Assembly: GCA_005880175.1 (NCBI GenBank)
Contig: VBJR01000010.1
Coordinates: forward strand, 1 to 23,734
Length of the DNA stretch: 23,734 bases
Source of the DNA: Chloroflexota bacterium
GTDB lineage: Bacteria > Chloroflexota > Dormibacteria > Dormibacterales > Dormibacteraceae
Direction: 5' to 3'
Shown here: positions 7,447 through 14,530 of the stretch, piece by piece
How positions within the stretch are numbered: the stretch's first letter is position 1
Layout: every line of letters begins with the position of its first letter
Notes under the pieces: generated by a model
Databases searched by the model: none
The model's input: only the letters and a program-made list of their open reading frames with translations
What the model was told of the DNA's origin: nothing
Position numbers and translations under genes: made by a program

Positions 7447-7465
7447 CACGCGTGGACGCGCGTCC
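7447..7465. promoter_or_regulatory. Overlapping palindromes upstream of the cupredoxin/P19 genes
   Basis: CACGCGTG (7447-7454) and GGACGCGCGTCC (7454-7465) are each perfect palindromes that abut. The 9-mer CGCGTGGAC (7449-7457) lies 25 bp upstream of the GTG start and recurs, inverted, in the palindrome at 10321-10342. A metal-responsive operator is a reasonable guess. Confidence 0.35.
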
Positions 7466-7487
7466 GTGACTTCTGCTCAGGAAACGG

Positions 7488-8129
7488 CTAGCGGTTCGAG
7501 CAGGAAGGAGGTCCGCGTTTGTGGAACGCGGCAGGGAAGGCCGAGGCCAGCCGCAGCGCGGGCGCCGGCTGGAGCCCGAGCGGCCGCGCCGGCGCCGGCG
7601 TCCAGGGTTCGCCGAGCAGCCGGGCCACGCCGTCCACCAGCGCGGTCCAGACCGACTCCAGGCGGGCCAGCAGCCAGGTCAGGGCGGCCGCGGCCACCGC
7701 GGCGGCCGGGAGCTGGCCGAGCGCGGCCCAGAACAGCAGCTCCCCCACCGACGGCACCGGGGCGCCGGCGGCCAGGCTCTCGATCGTCTCCTGGCCCGCG
7801 AATACCAGGACCTGCGCGGCGAACAGCGCCGGCAGCAGGTCGAAGAAGCGCGCGGTCGGGCGGATTCGCCGGGCGGCCGGGCCCGGCGCCAGCGAGCGGG
7901 CGGCGGCGACGGCCAGCAGGACCGCCAGCGCCGTGCCGCCGAGCGCGGCGCTGAGCGCGCCGGTCAGGGCCGGGAAGTAGGCGTGCACGCCGGTCGCCTG
8001 CCTGCCGGCGGCGCCGGCGCCGAACCGGGCATAGTACACGATCGCGTGGCCCAGCTGGGATCCCGCCAGGATGGCGAGAGCAACCGCGGCGCGGCGTAGC
8101 CTGGTCCCCCACACGATGCCCTCGATCAT
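7488..8129 (-). CDS. Uncharacterised four-helix membrane protein, copy 1, coupled to cbiO
   Basis: 213 residues, no family recognised. Predicted helices: ~14-33 (AVALAILAGSQLGHAIVYYA), ~55-75 (GGTALAVLLAVAAA), ~95-112 (LLPALFAAQVLVFAGQ) and ~127-150 (LLFWAALGQLPAAAVAAAAL). A Pro-rich tail ends PAAFHKRGPPS. Residues shared with copies 2 and 3 lie mostly in the helices: GH(28)xxVY, ARFGAG, Y(F/L)PAL, a Q..(I/L)F.(G)QE..E run, and GQLPA, with RGPP in the tail. The ATG at 8129 overlaps the cbiO stop as ATGA, so translation is coupled to the ECF cobalt/nickel transporter. cbiN is absent from this operon, and an accessory or regulatory role in metal uptake is my inference. Confidence 0.8.
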   Translation of the reverse strand: MIEGIVWGTRLRRAAVALAILAGSQLGHAIVYYARFGAGAAGRQATGVHAYFPALTGALSAALGGTALAVLLAVAAARSLAPGPAARRIRPTARFFDLLPALFAAQVLVFAGQETIESLAAGAPVPSVGELLFWAALGQLPAAAVAAAALTWLLARLESVWTALVDGVARLLGEPWTPAPARPLGLQPAPALRLASAFPAAFHKRGPPSCSNR

Positions 8130-8884
8130 AGAGGCTGATCGCGCTCGTGCACGAGGTTCGCGCTCAGCAGCAGCTCGCGGTCGCGGAGCACGTCCGCCGG
8201 CGGCCCGTCGGCGACCACCCGCCGCTGCTCACCGATGACCACCGCCCGCCCGGCGATGGCCGGCACGACGTCCAGCTCGTGCGTCGCGGTCACCACCGTG
8301 CGCCCGCCGGCCCCGAGCTCGCGGAGCAGGTCCACCAGCACCCAGCGGGTCCTCGGGTCGAGCGAGGCGGTCGGCTCGTCGAGCAGCAGCACGTCGGGCC
8401 GCAGCGAGAGCACCGACGCGATCGCGGCGCGCTTCTTCTCGCCCAGCGACAGCTCGAACGGCGCCCGGTCGGCCAGGCGCGCGATCCCCATGCGGCCCAG
8501 CGCCTCGTCGCACCGCTCGCGCACCTCGGCGTCGGGCAGGCCGAGCTGGAGCGGCCCGAACGCGACGTCGTCGAGCACCGTGGCGCTGAACAGCTGGACG
8601 TCCGGGTCCTGGAAGACCAGTCCGACCGTGCGGTGGAAGCGGTGCGCGGCCTCGCCGTTCGGGACCGCGCGGACCGGCTCGCCGAGCACGGTCATCGTGC
8701 CCTCGGCCGGCGCCAGGATGCCGTCGAGCAGCTTGAGGAGCGTGGACTTGCCGCACCCGTTGGCGCCGAGCAGGGCGACGCGCTCACCGCGCCTGACGTC
8801 GAGGTCGATCCCGTCGAGGGCCGGGCGGCGGCCGTGGTAGCGGTAGCGCACGCCGCGGAGGCCGAAGACCAGGTCGCCGCTCAC
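8126..8884 (-). CDS. cbiO: Cobalt/nickel ECF transporter ATPase
   Basis: A 252-residue ABC ATPase, the energy-coupling A component. Walker A is GANGCGKST (residues 40-48), the Q-loop FQDPDVQLF, the signature LSLGEKKRAAIAS (the variant common in CbiO), Walker B VLLLDEPTASLD, and the switch THELD. It hydrolyses ATP in the cytoplasm to drive uptake through CbiQ and CbiM. The GTG start at 8884 overlaps the cbiQ stop (GTGA). The upstream open frame joining it to the cbiM frame is only an accident of reading, since cbiQ occupies that DNA in another frame. It ends in an ATGA overlap with the four-helix gene. Confidence 0.93.
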   Translation of the reverse strand: MSGDLVFGLRGVRYRYHGRRPALDGIDLDVRRGERVALLGANGCGKSTLLKLLDGILAPAEGTMTVLGEPVRAVPNGEAAHRFHRTVGLVFQDPDVQLFSATVLDDVAFGPLQLGLPDAEVRERCDEALGRMGIARLADRAPFELSLGEKKRAAIASVLSLRPDVLLLDEPTASLDPRTRWVLVDLLRELGAGGRTVVTATHELDVVPAIAGRAVVIGEQRRVVADGPPADVLRDRELLLSANLVHERDQPL

Positions 8885-9684
8885 GGCAGCGCCGTGCCCG
8901 CCGCCAGCGCCGCGGCGGCGAGCAGCGCCGCCCCGGCGACCGCCCACGCGTCCGCCCGCCGCAGCCGGAAGCGCCGCAGGGTCCGCACCTCGCCCGTGAA
9001 GCCGCGCGCCAGCATCGCCGCGTACACGTCGGCGCCGAGCTGGAACGAGCGGTCCAGCAGCGCCCCGGCGCTGCCGGCCAGCCACGCCCGCTGCTCGCCG
9101 CCCCGGGTCGCGCCCACGACCCGGCTCCGGCGCGCCTCCAGCCGGCCGGTCAGCGCGTGCAGCAGCAGGAAGGCGTAGCGGTACGTCATCGACAGCACGA
9201 GCACGAAGACGGGCGGCACGCGCAGCGCGTGCAGGGCCCGCAGCAGGTCGGCCCACGGCGTGGTGAGCACGAGGAGGACGGCCGCGGACACGCCGGTCCC
9301 CACGCGCGCCACGAAGATCACCGCCGACCACAGCGCGGGCACGGACAGGTGCACCGCCAGGTATGGCGGCCGGCCCAGGAACAGCGACGGGAACAGGACG
9401 AACGCCGTGAACAGGGGGACGCCCGTCCAGACCCGGCGCACCAGGAGGTCGAGCGGCGTCCGGCTGGCCACGGCGGCGGCCAGCACGGCCGCGTACAGCG
9501 CCAGCAGCACGGTCAGGCTGCGCAGGAACCCGGCGGCCATGACGGTGGTCAGGCAGGCGACCAGCTTGGCCCGCGGGTCCAGGCCCTGGAGCCAGCCGGG
9601 GGCGCGGGCGAGCTCCTCGGTGAACACGGCGCGCTCGATCGAGCCGGCGATCGTGGCGGCGGTGCGCTCCAGCCAGTCGCTCAA
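8881..9684 (-). CDS. cbiQ: Cobalt/nickel ECF transporter transmembrane component (EcfT)
   Basis: 267 residues of the CbiQ/EcfT family. An N-terminal LDPRAKLVACL motif, several helices (residues ~45-75, 85-105, 120-145), MTYRYAFLLLHAL and the coupling helix AMLARGFTGEVR are visible, and a final helix follows (AVAGAALLAAAALAAGTALP). It links the ATPase to the substrate-binding CbiM. The TTG start at 9684 overlaps the cbiM stop (TTGA). The length is normal. Confidence 0.92.
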   Translation of the reverse strand: MSDWLERTAATIAGSIERAVFTEELARAPGWLQGLDPRAKLVACLTTVMAAGFLRSLTVLLALYAAVLAAAVASRTPLDLLVRRVWTGVPLFTAFVLFPSLFLGRPPYLAVHLSVPALWSAVIFVARVGTGVSAAVLLVLTTPWADLLRALHALRVPPVFVLVLSMTYRYAFLLLHALTGRLEARRSRVVGATRGGEQRAWLAGSAGALLDRSFQLGADVYAAMLARGFTGEVRTLRRFRLRRADAWAVAGAALLAAAALAAGTALP

Positions 9685-10285
9685 CTGCCGGCGGGTGAGC
9701 GCGCGCCCAGACGCTCGACGTACACGAGCCCCAGCACCGTGACGGCCGCCTCCACGAACGAGGCGCCGAGGCCGTGGGCGACGAGCATGGCCGGCACGGC
9801 CTGGGCGATCGTGTACGGGGCGTAGACGGGCTGGTGAGGCCGGCGTACGCGCCCACGCCCGCCGCCCAGAGCCGCCGCCGGCCGGCGGGCCGGGCGCCGC
9901 CGAGCAGCCGGTAGACCGCCCAGCCGGTCAGCGGCAGGACGACCGCCAGGTTCAGGCAGTTGAGCGGGATGGCCAGGATGCCCCCGTCGCCGAAGAACAG
10001 GGCCTGGATGACGAGCGCGACGCTGACGCCGGCGACCGCCGCCCACGGCCCGACGACGATCGCGATGAGCGTGCCGCCGACCGCGTGGGCGGTGGTGCCG
10101 CCCGGGACCGGGAAGCTGATCAGCATCAGCGCGAAGCTGAACGCGGACAGCAGCGCCAGCATGGGCACCGACCTGCCGCGCAGGCTCCGGCGCAGGCGGG
10201 CGGCCGCGACCGACCACGCCGGCACCGTGACGACCCCGCTCCCCACCGAGAAGAACGGGCTCAGGTAGCCGTCCGGGATATGCAC
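9681..10285 (-). CDS. cbiM: Cobalt/nickel ECF substrate-binding component, frame-disrupted with internal loss
   Basis: The GTG-initiated protein begins MHIPDGYLSP, the family hallmark. In NikM/CbiM structures the metal is bound by Met1, His2 and His67; His2 and a His at exactly 67 (GGTTAHAVGG) are present. The first frame is good through VGAYAGL. At ~9835 the frame changes and the family resumes as HQPVYAPYTIAQAVPAMLVAHGLGASFVEAAVTVLGLVYVERL, ending at 9681. About 20 residues expected between these parts (the second half of a helix) are missing. The gene is therefore decayed or the assembly is collapsed here. No separate cbiN is present. A GGGGAGG lies ~12 bases before the GTG. Confidence 0.85.
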
Positions 10286-10320
10286 GTGTCAGGACACCTC
10301 CCCACTACAGCCATCGCCCA

Positions 10321-10342
10321 CGGCGCGTGGGTCCACGCGCCG
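10321..10342. promoter_or_regulatory. 10-bp inverted repeat between divergent cbiM and cupredoxin genes
   Basis: Arms CGGCGCGTGG and CCACGCGCCG are perfect and separated by GT. The site is 36 bp upstream of cbiM and 60 bp upstream of the plus-strand cupredoxin, a good place for an operator controlling both. It contains GTCCACGCG, the reverse complement of the 9-mer upstream of the other cupredoxin. There is no T-tract, so a terminator is less likely. Confidence 0.45.
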
Positions 10343-10401
10343 CCCATTGTCCGGAGGCGGTGCCAGGTGGGCAAGGGCCAGGGGCGCTATGCTCGCCGGC
10401 C

Positions 10402-10764
10402 ATGAGCTCACGCAACACGCTGCTGGTCGTCGGCGCGGCGGTGGTGGTGTTCGTCCTGGTCGGCGCGGTCCTGATCTTCCGGAACCAGGGCGGCGGCGGG
10501 ACGCCGAGGACGTTCGACGTCAAGGTGACGAACGCCTCCTCGATGTCGCCGGACCACCTGGCGGCGAAGGCCGGGGACACGATCACGATCAATATCACCA
10601 GCGACAAGGCCGGCGAGGTGCACCTGCACGGGTACGACATCGCGTTCGACACCGAGCCGGGCAAGGTCGCGAGCCACACGTTCAAGGCGGACCAGACCGG
10701 CGACTTCGAGATCGAGTGGGAGGACACGAGCAAACACCTGGGCGACCTGGCCGTCAACCCCTGA
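10402..10764 (+). CDS. Membrane-anchored cupredoxin-like protein
   Basis: 120 residues. An N-terminal anchor (residues ~6-26, LLVVGAAVVVFVLVGAVLIF) is followed by one cupredoxin domain outside the membrane: TFDVKVTNASSMSP, KAGDTITINITSDKAG, HLHGYD (74-79), HTFKADQTGDFEIEWED and SKHLGDLAVNP (His112). No Cys is present, so a classical blue type-1 copper site is excluded. The His residues could bind Cu(II) or another ion, as proposed for Cys-less cupredoxin_1/EfeO-type domains. The ATG at 10402 matches the MSSR start of the paralogue at 7424. It is divergent from cbiM and upstream of the NiCoT gene, which points to metal handling. Confidence 0.85.
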   Translation: MSSRNTLLVVGAAVVVFVLVGAVLIFRNQGGGGTPRTFDVKVTNASSMSPDHLAAKAGDTITINITSDKAGEVHLHGYDIAFDTEPGKVASHTFKADQTGDFEIEWEDTSKHLGDLAVNP

Positions 10765-10811
10765 CAACACGCCTAATTGAGATGAAAGAGCAATAGTCCA
10801 CCCGCTCACGT

Positions 10812-10827
10812 AGGCCCGATCGGGCCT
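10812..10827. terminator. Perfect 16-bp palindrome AGGCCCGATCGGGCCT, terminator or operator
   Basis: It forms a 6-bp GC stem with a GATC loop followed by TTGTATT on the plus strand, 48 bp after the cupredoxin stop and 67 bp before the NiCoT start. The T-richer tail favours a weak terminator. Its perfect symmetry would equally fit a repressor site for the NiCoT gene. Confidence 0.35.
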
Positions 10828-10893
10828 TGTATTGCGACCGATTCCTGATATGGTGGGCCGGAGACAGTGCGGTCCCCCAGGAGGAGGTGCTCG

Positions 10894-11976
10894 ATGGCGA
10901 CGTTCGTGGAGACCCTGAGCCGCGGCTTCGACCGCGGTGAGCGGCGGCGGCTGGGCGGCTTCTTCGGGGCCGTCGTGGTCCTGCACGTGGCCGGCTTCGG
11001 CTGTCTCCTCACGTACGGCCTCGCCAACCCCTCGTTCCTGGCGCTGGGCGCGCTGGCCTACTCGTTCGGGCTCCGGCACGCGTTCGACGCGGACCACATC
11101 TCGGCGATCGACAACACGACGCGGAAGCTGCTCCAGCAGGGCAAGAAGCCGATGGGCGTGGGCTTCTTCTTCTCGCTGGGCCACTCCTCCGTCGTCCTCC
11201 TGATCGCGCTCGCGCTGGGCCTGGCGGTCCGGTCGATCGTCCAGGGCGTCGTCAGCGGCAACGGCGAGCTGCGGAGCATCGGCGGGGTGATCGGCACCAG
11301 CGTGTCGGGCACGTTCCTGGTCCTGATCGGCGTCCTCAACCTCGTCATCCTGGTCGGCATCGTCCAGGTCTTCCTCCGGATGCGGCGGGGCGAGTACGAC
11401 CGCACCTCGCTGGACCACGACCTGGTGGCCGGCGGGGTGATGAGCAGGATCTTCGGCCGGCTCTTCCGCGTCGTGGAGGACAGCTGGCACATGTACCCGA
11501 TCGGCTTCCTGTTCGGTCTCGGCTTCGACACCGCGTCCGAGGTCGCCCTGCTCGCGGTCTCGGCCGGGGTGGCCGCGAAGGGCCTGCCGTTCATCGCCGT
11601 CGTCTCGCTGCCGCTGATCTTCGCGGCCGGGATGTCGCTCATGGACACCGCCGACGGCGCGTTCATGGCGAAGGCGTACTCGTGGGCGTTCTCGAACCCG
11701 GTGCGGAAGGTCTTCTACAACATGACCGTCACGGCGCTGTCGGTCCTGGTCGCGCTCGTGATCGGCGTGATGGAGCTGGCCCAGATCCTGATCCAGGTCA
11801 CGAACGTGCAGGGGCAGCCGTGGGAGGCGATCGCGCGGCTCGATTTCATCGGCCAGGCCGGGTTCGTCATCGTGGGCCTGTTCGTGGTGACGTGGGTCGT
11901 GGCCCTGCTCGTGTACCGGCTCGGCCGGGTCGAGGAGCGCTGGGGCGCGATGATCGAGGCCCGATCGGCGGACTGA
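10894..11976 (+). CDS. NiCoT-family nickel/cobalt permease (HoxN/NixA type)
   Basis: A 360-residue integral membrane protein that imports Ni2+ and/or Co2+. The family signature RHAFDADHISAIDN is at residues 61-73, where the His and Asp residues form the metal path. Further signatures are FSLGHSSVV, GFLFGLGFDTASEV and GMSLMDTADG. About eight hydrophobic segments are visible and the length is normal for the family. The ATG at 10894 is fixed by AGGAGGTG ending 4-5 bases upstream. Nickel versus cobalt preference cannot be read. An intact permease beside a damaged cbiM may supply the same ion. Confidence 0.95.
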   Translation: MATFVETLSRGFDRGERRRLGGFFGAVVVLHVAGFGCLLTYGLANPSFLALGALAYSFGLRHAFDADHISAIDNTTRKLLQQGKKPMGVGFFFSLGHSSVVLLIALALGLAVRSIVQGVVSGNGELRSIGGVIGTSVSGTFLVLIGVLNLVILVGIVQVFLRMRRGEYDRTSLDHDLVAGGVMSRIFGRLFRVVEDSWHMYPIGFLFGLGFDTASEVALLAVSAGVAAKGLPFIAVVSLPLIFAAGMSLMDTADGAFMAKAYSWAFSNPVRKVFYNMTVTALSVLVALVIGVMELAQILIQVTNVQGQPWEAIARLDFIGQAGFVIVGLFVVTWVVALLVYRLGRVEERWGAMIEARSAD

Positions 11977-12032
11977 CCCCTACCCCCAGGGCTCAGTCGG
12001 TGGCCCCCGCCGCGCCCGCGGTCCGGCTCGCG

Positions 12033-12248
12033 TCAGCCGTGCATTCCCGCCGCCTTGCGCTGTACCCAACCCTGCGCCTCTGTCGCTCGGGCAGCCAGCT
12101 GGGCCAGCAGCCGGTCCAGCCCTTCGTGGTCCATCCAGCTGCGTTCCTCGACGCTCCTCGCGCTCTCGCCGATCTCCGCCATCACTTCCTCCAGGCCCTT
12201 CACGTGGCCGAGGATCGCCCCCCGTTCGCCGTCGCTCAGGTCACACAT
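12033..12248 (-). CDS. Small acidic helical protein, hypothetical
   Basis: 71 residues from ATG 12248 (a GTG at 12257 is possible). The sequence is balanced in Glu/Asp and Arg/Lys and looks like two or three amphipathic helices (ERGAILGHVKGLEEVMAEIG; HEGLDRLLAQLAARATEAQG). It has one Cys near the start and His residues in the first helix, in the middle and at the end. No membrane segment or known family is seen. It is convergent with the NiCoT gene (56-bp gap). The sensible composition argues for a real gene, but no ribosome site is visible. Confidence 0.5.
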   Translation of the reverse strand: MCDLSDGERGAILGHVKGLEEVMAEIGESARSVEERSWMDHEGLDRLLAQLAARATEAQGWVQRKAAGMHG

Positions 12249-12328
12249 GGCGCCCACGGTATGGCGGCCGCCGCTCTTCGTAAAGCACCACCTGGCCTCT
12301 CCCCCGGCCCGCCGGCCCGGCGTGCCCT

Positions 12329-12967
12329 ATGATCCGCTCGATGCGGTGGGGGGACCGCGCACGACGTGCCGCGCTGCCGGTGACCGCCGTCGCCGCCGCC
12401 GAGGTCGGGCACTGGCTCGTGTACCGGGCCAGGTTCGGGGCGGGGCCCGTGCCCGGATCGGTGCAGACGGCCCACGGCTACCTGCCGGCACTGCTCACCG
12501 TGGTGAGCGCCGAGGGACGGCGCTCGGTTCGGCGCCCGGCGCTCATCGACCTGTGGGCGTGCCTGTTCGTCCTCCAGCTCGTGATCTTCGGAATCCAGGA
12601 GTCGATGGAGGCGACGGCGGCCGGCGGCGCGACGCTGTCGCCCGCCGAGCTGCTCCTCTGGGGCGTGCTCGGCCAGCTGCCCGCGTCGCTGCTGGCCGCC
12701 CTCCTCTCGCGCTGGGCGGCGACGCGGTTCGAGATCGCCCTCGACCGGCTGCGTGCCGGGCCCTCCGAGCCCGCGGCCGTCCGACTCGCGGCCGCGGCTC
12801 CGCCGCTCCGCCGCGCGGTGCATCGCCCGCTGCCGGCCGAGGCCGCCGGCGCGGGCCTCCGCGAGCGCGGACCACCACGGCTCTCCACCTGTCCCGGGTT
12901 CACGGCCGCGCCGCCCGCGCGGTCTCACGCCATCGTTGTGGAGAGCACTCATGCGGACATCGTCTAA
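12329..12967 (+). CDS. Uncharacterised membrane protein, copy 2 of the four-helix family (second helix missing)
   Basis: 212 residues. It shares the family motifs EVGHWLVYRARFGAG, AHGYLPALL, LQLVIFGIQESMEA, LLWGVLGQLPA and ERGPP. Between (F/L)PAL and the third helix it has 17 residues where copies 1 and 3 both have 40, so the second helix is gone while the frame is kept. It would then have three helices and altered topology, unless the gap is an assembly loss. The tail is longer than in the other copies (...STCPGFTAAPPARSH...). The ATG at 12329 aligns with the start of copy 1. The 3' end overlaps the next gene by 17 bp, so these two and the lipoprotein probably form an operon. Confidence 0.75.
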   Translation: MIRSMRWGDRARRAALPVTAVAAAEVGHWLVYRARFGAGPVPGSVQTAHGYLPALLTVVSAEGRRSVRRPALIDLWACLFVLQLVIFGIQESMEATAAGGATLSPAELLLWGVLGQLPASLLAALLSRWAATRFEIALDRLRAGPSEPAAVRLAAAAPPLRRAVHRPLPAEAAGAGLRERGPPRLSTCPGFTAAPPARSHAIVVESTHADIV

Positions 12968-13208
12968 CCTCGTCGCGGGCCTCGAGCTCAGACCCTTCAC
13001 TCGCGAGACGACGCTGGTGGTCACGCCGTCCGGCGACCGCCTCCTGGTGGCGGCGCCCGTCCGCGGGCTGGAGGCGCTCCTGGAGCGCTGCGACGGCTCT
13101 CGGTCCCTTGACCGCGTAGCCGCGGCCTCCGCGGATCCCGCCACCGCGCTTCGTCTGCTCCGGGCACTCGCCGACGCCGGCTGCCTCACCACGACGGAGA
13201 CGAACTGA
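12951..13208 (+). CDS. Small PqqD/RRE-like winged-helix protein
   Basis: 85 residues. The pattern resembles PqqD and RiPP-recognition-element domains: a beta-rich half (LRPFTRETTLVVTPSGDRLLVAA), then VRGLEALLERCDGSRSLDRVA (the family's DG.rt..ei block), and a last helix LRLLRALADAGCL. Such domains bind leader peptides. No precursor peptide, radical-SAM enzyme or cyclodehydratase is seen nearby, so a RiPP role is not supported. It may be a stand-alone peptide-binding or regulatory domain. The ATG at 12951 gives a 17-bp overlap with copy 2 of the membrane family and a 3-bp gap to the lipoprotein. Confidence 0.6.
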   Translation: MRTSSNLVAGLELRPFTRETTLVVTPSGDRLLVAAPVRGLEALLERCDGSRSLDRVAAASADPATALRLLRALADAGCLTTTETN

Positions 13209-13211
13209 ACC

Positions 13212-13709
13212 ATGCCACGAAGCCTCGGCCCGATCCTCGCGCTGCTCGCGCTGCTCGCCGCCGCGTGCGGAGGAGGAGGCGGCGGCGCCGCCTCCTCCTC
13301 CCCGACGCCGGCGGCCACGGCCGCCGCTGTCAACACGTGCGCGAAGGCCCACCAGTCGAAGCACCTCGCGTACCTGGTCGTCCAGCACCTGGCCGGCCAG
13401 ACGATCGAGCGCTGCGCCGGCTTCGACGGCGACTCGATCGACGGCGCCACCGTGATGCAGGAGACCGGCACCCAGTTCCAGGCCGGCAGCACCGCGATGT
13501 GCCAGGTCGACCACGAGCCGCAGCAGTTCAGCGACTGCTCGCCCGAGCAGGCGCACTGGTCGCTGTGGCTGTACAGCGGCGGGGCATGGACCGCGCAGAC
13601 CGGCGCATTCGGCCAGCTGCAGCTGCACGATCGCGACGCCCTGGGCTGGCGGTATGTGGCGTCGCCCGTCCCGCCACCGTCGCCTCCTCCCGCGCCGCAG
13701 CCGCTGTGA
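13212..13709 (+). CDS. Lipoprotein with a DUF4430/transcobalamin-C-like domain
   Basis: 165 residues. A lipoprotein signal (LALLALLAAAC, lipidated Cys19) is followed by a low-complexity Gly/Ser/Pro linker. The folded part (residues ~40-150) has GDSIDGATVMQETG, AMCQVDHEPQQFSDC, AHWSLWLYSGGAW and LQLHDRDALGWRYV. This is the pattern of the small DUF4430 family, related to the C-terminal domain of transcobalamin (...C.idg.P..C...YW.yw...W...G...l.dGd..GWry). Four Cys could form two disulfides. The chain ends in a PPPSPPPAPQ tail. The protein sits outside the membrane. A cobalamin or corrinoid link is suggested by the family and by nearby Co transport, but is not shown. Confidence 0.7.
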   Translation: MPRSLGPILALLALLAAACGGGGGGAASSSPTPAATAAAVNTCAKAHQSKHLAYLVVQHLAGQTIERCAGFDGDSIDGATVMQETGTQFQAGSTAMCQVDHEPQQFSDCSPEQAHWSLWLYSGGAWTAQTGAFGQLQLHDRDALGWRYVASPVPPPSPPPAPQPL

Positions 13710-13735
13710 GTCGCTAGCCTCTCAGGTGAGCGGGC

Positions 13736-13750
13736 CGGGCACGGTGCCCG
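13736..13750. terminator. Hairpin between convergent genes
   Basis: CGGGCA-CGG-TGCCCG forms a 6-bp GC stem with a 3-base loop, 27 bp after the lipoprotein stop. It faces the end of copy 3 at 13901. No T-run follows, so termination is only suggested. The rest of 13751-13900 shows nothing I recognise. Confidence 0.3.
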
Positions 13751-13900
13751 ACCCGCCCTCTGAAGGGGTGAATGTCCGGGTCGGCGCTTTCCGCGACGGG
13801 CGGCGCCGCTCGGGCGCACCCGTGCGCGAGACAGCCTCGGGCCTGGAGCTTTCTTCCCCGCCGGCGGGCGGCCCGACGGGCTGCCGCCTCCGTCCTGCGC

Positions 13901-14530
13901 CTAGTTCAGGACGAGGCCGGAGGGAGGACCCCGCCTGCGGAAGGCGGCGGGGAAGGTCGAATCGAGCCGCGGTCGGCCATCGCGGGCCGCACGGGCCGGG
14001 CGAACGACCGCCGGTGCTGGCGGGTCCACGGGCAGCCTCGAGAGGCCATTCGCCACCACGGTCCAGGCAGCCTCCAGCCGGGTCAGGAGCCACGTGATGG
14101 CGGCCGCGGCGAGCGCCGCGGCCGGGAGCTGGCCGAACGCGCCCCAGAGCACCTGCTCGGACAGCGGGGTGGCGGCGTGGCCCGCCGCCAGCGCCTCGAG
14201 CGTCTCCTGACCGACGAACAGCAGCAGCTGCGCGATGAACGCCAGCGCCAGGACGTCGAGGAACCGCACCGTGCCGCGAGGGCGGAAGCCGGCGGGGGTC
14301 GAAGATGCCCAGCGCGCCGCCGCCACGATCAGCAGGGCGCTCATGACCGCGACGCCCAGGACCGCGCCCAGGCCGGCCGTCAGCGTCGGGAAGTAGCCAT
14401 GCACGCCGGCCGACTCGAGTCGCCCCGCGCCGGCACCGTAACGCGCGGAGTACACGATGGCATGCCCGAGCTGGGATCCCGCCACGATGGCGAGCAGCAC
14501 CGCGGCTCGGCGCAGCCAGGTCCCCCACAC
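13901..14530 (-). CDS. Uncharacterised four-helix membrane protein, copy 3
   Basis: 209 residues, closest to copy 1: WGTWLRRAAVLLAIVAGSQ, GHAIVYSARYGAGAG, VHGYFPTL, QLLLFVGQETLEALAAG, LWGAFGQLPAAALAAAAITW, and the tail PAAFRRRGPPS. The DNA of the first ~80 codon-bases matches copy 1 at roughly 72 of 84 positions by hand count, so the duplication is fairly recent. The start is GTG at 14530; the ATG 11 bases upstream is out of frame. Unlike copy 1 it stands alone on its strand, convergent with the lipoprotein gene and divergent from the antiporter. Confidence 0.78.
   Translation of the reverse strand: MWGTWLRRAAVLLAIVAGSQLGHAIVYSARYGAGAGRLESAGVHGYFPTLTAGLGAVLGVAVMSALLIVAAARWASSTPAGFRPRGTVRFLDVLALAFIAQLLLFVGQETLEALAAGHAATPLSEQVLWGAFGQLPAAALAAAAITWLLTRLEAAWTVVANGLSRLPVDPPAPAVVRPARAARDGRPRLDSTFPAAFRRRGPPSGLVLN

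Noticed and set aside
8126..10285. Apparent 719-residue CbiM-CbiO fusion
   Set aside because: The middle third is nonsense overlapping cbiQ in another frame. The cbiM frame simply runs on after its frame change into the cbiO frame. CbiM, CbiQ and CbiO are separate genes with overlapping start/stop codons.
10286..10401. Cobalamin riboswitch upstream of cbiM
   Set aside because: I searched the minus strand for a B12-box-like core and found none. Only the palindrome at 10321-10342 stands out.
12236..13819. Minus-strand ORF of 527 codons
   Set aside because: It covers three plus-strand genes with clear domain patterns and its own product is Arg/Ser-rich with no domain.
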